A stretch of DNA of 37,030 nucleotides from an archaeon (GTDB lineage: Archaea > Asgardarchaeota > Heimdallarchaeia > Heimdallarchaeales > Kariarchaeaceae): the NCBI GenBank assembly GCA_024280435.1, contig JAJRQD010000059.1:1-37030 (forward strand), in the 5' to 3' direction. The notes under the pieces are model-generated. The model ran no database searches, was not told the origin of the DNA, and saw only the letters and a list, made by a program, of their open reading frames with translations. The position numbers were made by a program, and so were the translations under genes. Below are positions 34,818 to 37,030 of this stretch, in pieces (the stretch's first letter is position 1; every line of letters starts with the position of its first letter).

Positions 34818-35881
34818 TCAATCATCTCTACTGGGGGGATATTTAACCATAGTATCCATGCGGTTGATGTTTGAAATAAAGAACCAGGAAATGGAATAAT
34901 TCCATCTTTGATACATTTGATGAGACCCGACATTTTTTTATCATCTGTATCAATTATGTACAGAACTTGATTGAACATTCCAAATTTAATCCTATCATAT
35001 ACTAGATTGTAGTTGGAAAATAAATTTATATTTTTTAAATAAGATAAATGTCTTGATATTGACTGTTTTGTCAGTGGTAGTTTTTGTATCACCTTTTTAT
35101 AATATTTGATTTTTGGAATATTCTCAAGTAATTCGGACTGTGATCGTCTGGCATTCTTTGTCATCTCCCGGATGAGAATTACATCAAAAATTTTCAAATT
35201 AGCAACTATATTTTTTTCAGATTTTATAATATTGCTATCCTCAAATTGTTTTGCCACTGTTTCTGTTATTTTATCCAGCTCTATGGTCCATTTTCCAATA
35301 GTTTCGTCCCATTTACTCAGTTGAGAATTTGATTTGATAGTTCTGTTGATATTCATAAAATGCTCATAGTTTTCTATTACTTTATTATTGATCAGTTCAT
35401 CAAATGCAAATAATAACAGCTTAACACTATTGTATTTTTTTAGAATTGCAAATTGGGCAAAAACAGCATTTCTATCTCCAAATATCTGTGTTTTGAACAC
35501 AGTGTATGGATGATTGTCACAGAATATATCTATTTTCTCAAAATTCTTTCTCCAATTTTTTTTATCTGGTAGTAGAATAAAAGAATGGATCTGCATATCC
35601 AATAAATCATAATTAATGCTTGCAGTTACCCCTCTAATCGCACCTTTCAATTCCGAACGCACATGCTTTGATGATTCAGGAATGATCTGATCATCTGCAT
35701 ATTCTATTTCTCTATCGGTATAATCAATAAGGTATCTCAGCTTTCTTTTGACAGTACTCTCACTCATTTTTTTATGTTTTAAACGAGAATTCACATCTGA
35801 AGACAGTTCTACTGCAGAGCTCAATGGTTTTTCCAATAAAGCTAAAATAATTGCAAAATCAATACTTAACCCATCACTCAT
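34754..35881 (-). CDS. Transcriptional regulator with duplicated winged-helix/Lrp-like architecture
   Basis: 375 residues in two similar halves. Each begins with a helix-turn-helix (FAIILALLEKPLSSAVELSSDVNS...STVKRKLRYL at 8-51, and FDVILIREMTKNARRSQSELLENI...TKQSISRHLSYLKN at about 225-275) and ends in a beta-alpha region resembling the ligand-binding RAM domain of Lrp/AsnC proteins (QVLYIIDTDDKK near 300). Such two-headed Lrp-like proteins are common in archaea as local regulators. The gene ends over the start-less remnant, and may control itself or the nearby membrane protein. Target and ligand unknown. Confidence 0.65.
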   Translation of the reverse strand: MSDGLSIDFAIILALLEKPLSSAVELSSDVNSRLKHKKMSESTVKRKLRYLIDYTDREIEYADDQIIPESSKHVRSELKGAIRGVTASINYDLLDMQIHSFILLPDKKNWRKNFEKIDIFCDNHPYTVFKTQIFGDRNAVFAQFAILKKYNSVKLLLFAFDELINNKVIENYEHFMNINRTIKSNSQLSKWDETIGKWTIELDKITETVAKQFEDSNIIKSEKNIVANLKIFDVILIREMTKNARRSQSELLENIPKIKYYKKVIQKLPLTKQSISRHLSYLKNINLFSNYNLVYDRIKFGMFNQVLYIIDTDDKKMSGLIKCIKDGIIPFPGSLFQTSTAWILWLNIPPVEMIEITEIISASFPQMRYFIMMLA

Positions 35882-36245
35882 TTAATAATACCCTGTGTAT
35901 AATTCCTTTTACACTAATTACATTATAGCTTTTTTCCATTATCTGTGAAAGTTTGTATTACTCAATTAACACATTTCAATTATAACTCTAATTTAGTGCT
36001 GAATAAATTATACAAGAATTTATTATTTGTATAAAATTGTTATAAAATAATGGTATTTGCTTATTTGGCTAAGTTTTTATTAATACTAACAAATTTCTAA
36101 ATTTTGTAATTTTATAAAATAAATTTCTGATAATGCGCGTAAAATGATGGGACAAGCGCCAATTAAATTTCTAAATATGATCGTTCGTCTCATTTATAAT
36201 ATATTATTTATAGTAAATTAATGAAGGCAATGATATTGAACGAAA
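35882..36245. other. Intergenic region without a gene
   Basis: Very AT-rich; the left part holds the regulator's promoter. Around 36222-36252 a ten-codon frame (ATGAAGGCAATG...GTATAA) runs into the family 2 copy C but is too short to call a gene. No RNA gene or array is apparent. Confidence 0.4.
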
Positions 36246-36352
36246 CAGTATAAAAGTAGCCTAACTTGTTAAATTTGCTATTTCATACTTTAAGAACTTA
36301 TATATTCTTATATGAGATGGACAACTGATCTGACACTACTCTATTTTTTCCC
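36246..36352. repeat. Intergenic repeat, family 2 copy C (inverted)
   Basis: CAGTATAAAAGTAGCCTAACTTG at the left and ATGAGATGGACAACTG ... ACACTACTCTATTTTTTCC at the right are the reverse complement of the ends of copies A (21781-21855) and B (29421-29518). The right end abuts family 1 copy B within 40 bases. Confidence 0.55.
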
Positions 36353-36390
36353 CACATTTGATTGAAACAAGTGCTTTTGGAGTTACCATT

Positions 36391-36471
36391 CTTATCATCC
36401 TATTTGTACATACAAATTTTAAGTTGTGAATTTCACACGCCCTGGTGAATTCACCACTACTCCATTGAATG
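36391..36471. repeat. Structured intergenic repeat, family 1 copy B
   Basis: TTATCATCC..ATTTGTACATACAAATTTTAAGTTGTGAA, TTTCACACGC and TTCACCACTACTCCATTGAATG are shared with 12315-12416. The hairpin ATTTGTACATACAAAT and a shortened TGTGAA/TTCACA hairpin persist, while the long inner stem of copy A is replaced by a palindrome GGTGAATTCACC. Conserved loops with changed stems suggest structural constraint or successive insertion events. Confidence 0.6.
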
Positions 36472-36711
36472 TGATACATTCTCTGAGGCTACTTTTACCA
36501 TTATTACTCCATTAATATATTTATCTCCAAAGCTATTGTACCTGTATAATCCTCTGTGTACTCTGTTTACCTTTCTTATAGCACAGCATGTCTGTGAGGT
36601 GTAGCTCTCATGATATTGATTTTTGTATTGGTATATGCAATCACTGCATCTGTACAGACCTCTGCTTGTTTTTCTGATCATGCATTTATAGTAGGTGCAT
36701 CTCTCATCCAC
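36457..36711 (-). CDS. Small Cys-rich ORF with internal duplication (doubtful gene)
   Basis: 84 residues, not recognised. It shows an internal repeat: CMIRKTSRGLYRCSDC and, about 30 residues on, CAIRKVNRVHRGLYRY. The first unit has C22/C25 spacing of a zinc knuckle, the second has lost it. The last codons read into the family 1 repeat. Arg codons are mostly AGA and the duplication is at protein level, which favours real coding, but the ORF stands alone in a repeat-rich region with no ribosome site. It could also be the relic of a mobile-element protein. Confidence 0.3.
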   Translation of the reverse strand: MDERCTYYKCMIRKTSRGLYRCSDCIYQYKNQYHESYTSQTCCAIRKVNRVHRGLYRYNSFGDKYINGVIMVKVASENVSHSME

Positions 36712-36857
36712 CAGACAGAAATTAACCTAATTATAGATAAAAGAGTATCATTGCCTATGTATCTATTAATTCGGATGCACCCTATGCATCTTTCAATTAA
36801 TTCGCAATTTTATTTTATATTGACAAACTAGTATTCATCAATTATATCACCCGAATC

Positions 36858-37030
36858 ATGTGGAATAAAAAAAAATACGCAATTATTATTTTTGGAAAAA
36901 GAGGAGGTTCTAAGCGCAATTATTTCTGTTAAATGCAATAAATATCTAAACGCAAATTTACAACCTGCGTTGGAAGAAATCAATCATTGCTGTGAATTCA
37001 CGGATCCTGAAATTAATATCTGTGTGACCA
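36858..37030 (+). CDS. Possible gene start at window edge, interrupted by poly-A tract
   Basis: The frame ACG-CAA-TTA... starting near 36877 stays open to the edge and reads TQLLFLEKEEVLSAIISVKC and onwards, with good codon texture, but it lacks its own start. The ATG at 36858 is followed by WNKK and nine A's, after which it is out of frame with that reading and stops after 24 codons. Removing one A would join them. A TATA-like TTTATATT lies about 40 bases upstream. Either a sequencing indel, a true frameshift or another start (TTG) could explain this. Product not recognised. Confidence 0.4.

Noticed and set aside
36222-36254. Ten-codon peptide before repeat copy C
   Set aside because: Too short, with no ribosome site and no sign of conservation visible here.

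Overview
The window is AT-rich chromosomal DNA from an archaeon, most probably an Asgard archaeon of the Heimdallarchaeia type. Archaeal identity rests on the split RNA polymerase large subunit (A' and the tail of A''), the eL18-uL13-uS9 ribosomal cluster, archaeal-type uS12, the wyosine enzyme TYW1, a UPF0147 protein and TATA boxes about 25 bases before several start codons. The Asgard assignment rests on an ESCRT-I-like protein (UEV domain, coiled coil, steadiness-box-like tail) and on a convincing deoxyhypusine hydroxylase (DOHH), an enzyme otherwise regarded as eukaryotic. The exact lineage is inference.

Layout. 1-3093: the 3' end of rpoA2 (+) facing rpoA1 (-), so the two halves of the polymerase subunit converge instead of sitting in one operon. 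3515-4849: a SerK-like ParB-fold protein and a secreted, membrane-anchored FKBP isomerase. 5034-10896: a five-gene + strand operon with a degenerate Arf/Ras-like GTPase, an unusual MoxR/PrkA-like AAA+ ATPase, a VWA (MIDAS) protein, a large unknown protein and a HEAT-like protein. 10963-12557: glyA, a structured repeat and tRNA-Leu(CAG). 12965-13720: DOHH. 13728-19957 (-): fused isobutyryl-CoA mutase IcmF, MeaB GTPase, PLP-homeostasis protein YggS, a HAD-fold protein and a small SWIM (SWS1-like) protein. 20198-23712: TYW1, UPF0147, rpl18e-rpl13-rps9 and a DUF151/BFN protein. 23828-29360: a ketopantoate-reductase-like enzyme, the UEV protein, hypA-hypB, an amidohydrolase, rps12 and an agmatinase-like enzyme. 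29544-30761: a methyl-accepting chemotaxis transducer.

30921-35881 is the most accessory-looking part. Two adjacent genes match the Mycobacterium tuberculosis pair Rv3378c/Rv3377c: a cis-prenyltransferase-fold terpenyl transferase with a DGTRR motif, and a class II diterpene cyclase with DADD. They predict a diterpene alcohol or terpenyl-nucleoside pathway in an archaeon. They are followed by a 9-TM protein, a start-less surface-protein remnant and a duplicated winged-helix regulator. The last kilobase is mostly non-coding, with two intergenic repeat families, a small Cys-rich ORF and an edge-truncated reading frame preceded by a poly-A tract.

Two repeat families occur between genes (12306-12423 with 36391-36471; 21781-21855, 29421-29518 and 36246-36352). 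They share a terminal ACTACTCYAT box. One copy folds into an elaborate nested structure and deserves a check as a non-coding RNA or non-autonomous mobile element.

No CRISPR array, rRNA or transposase gene was seen.
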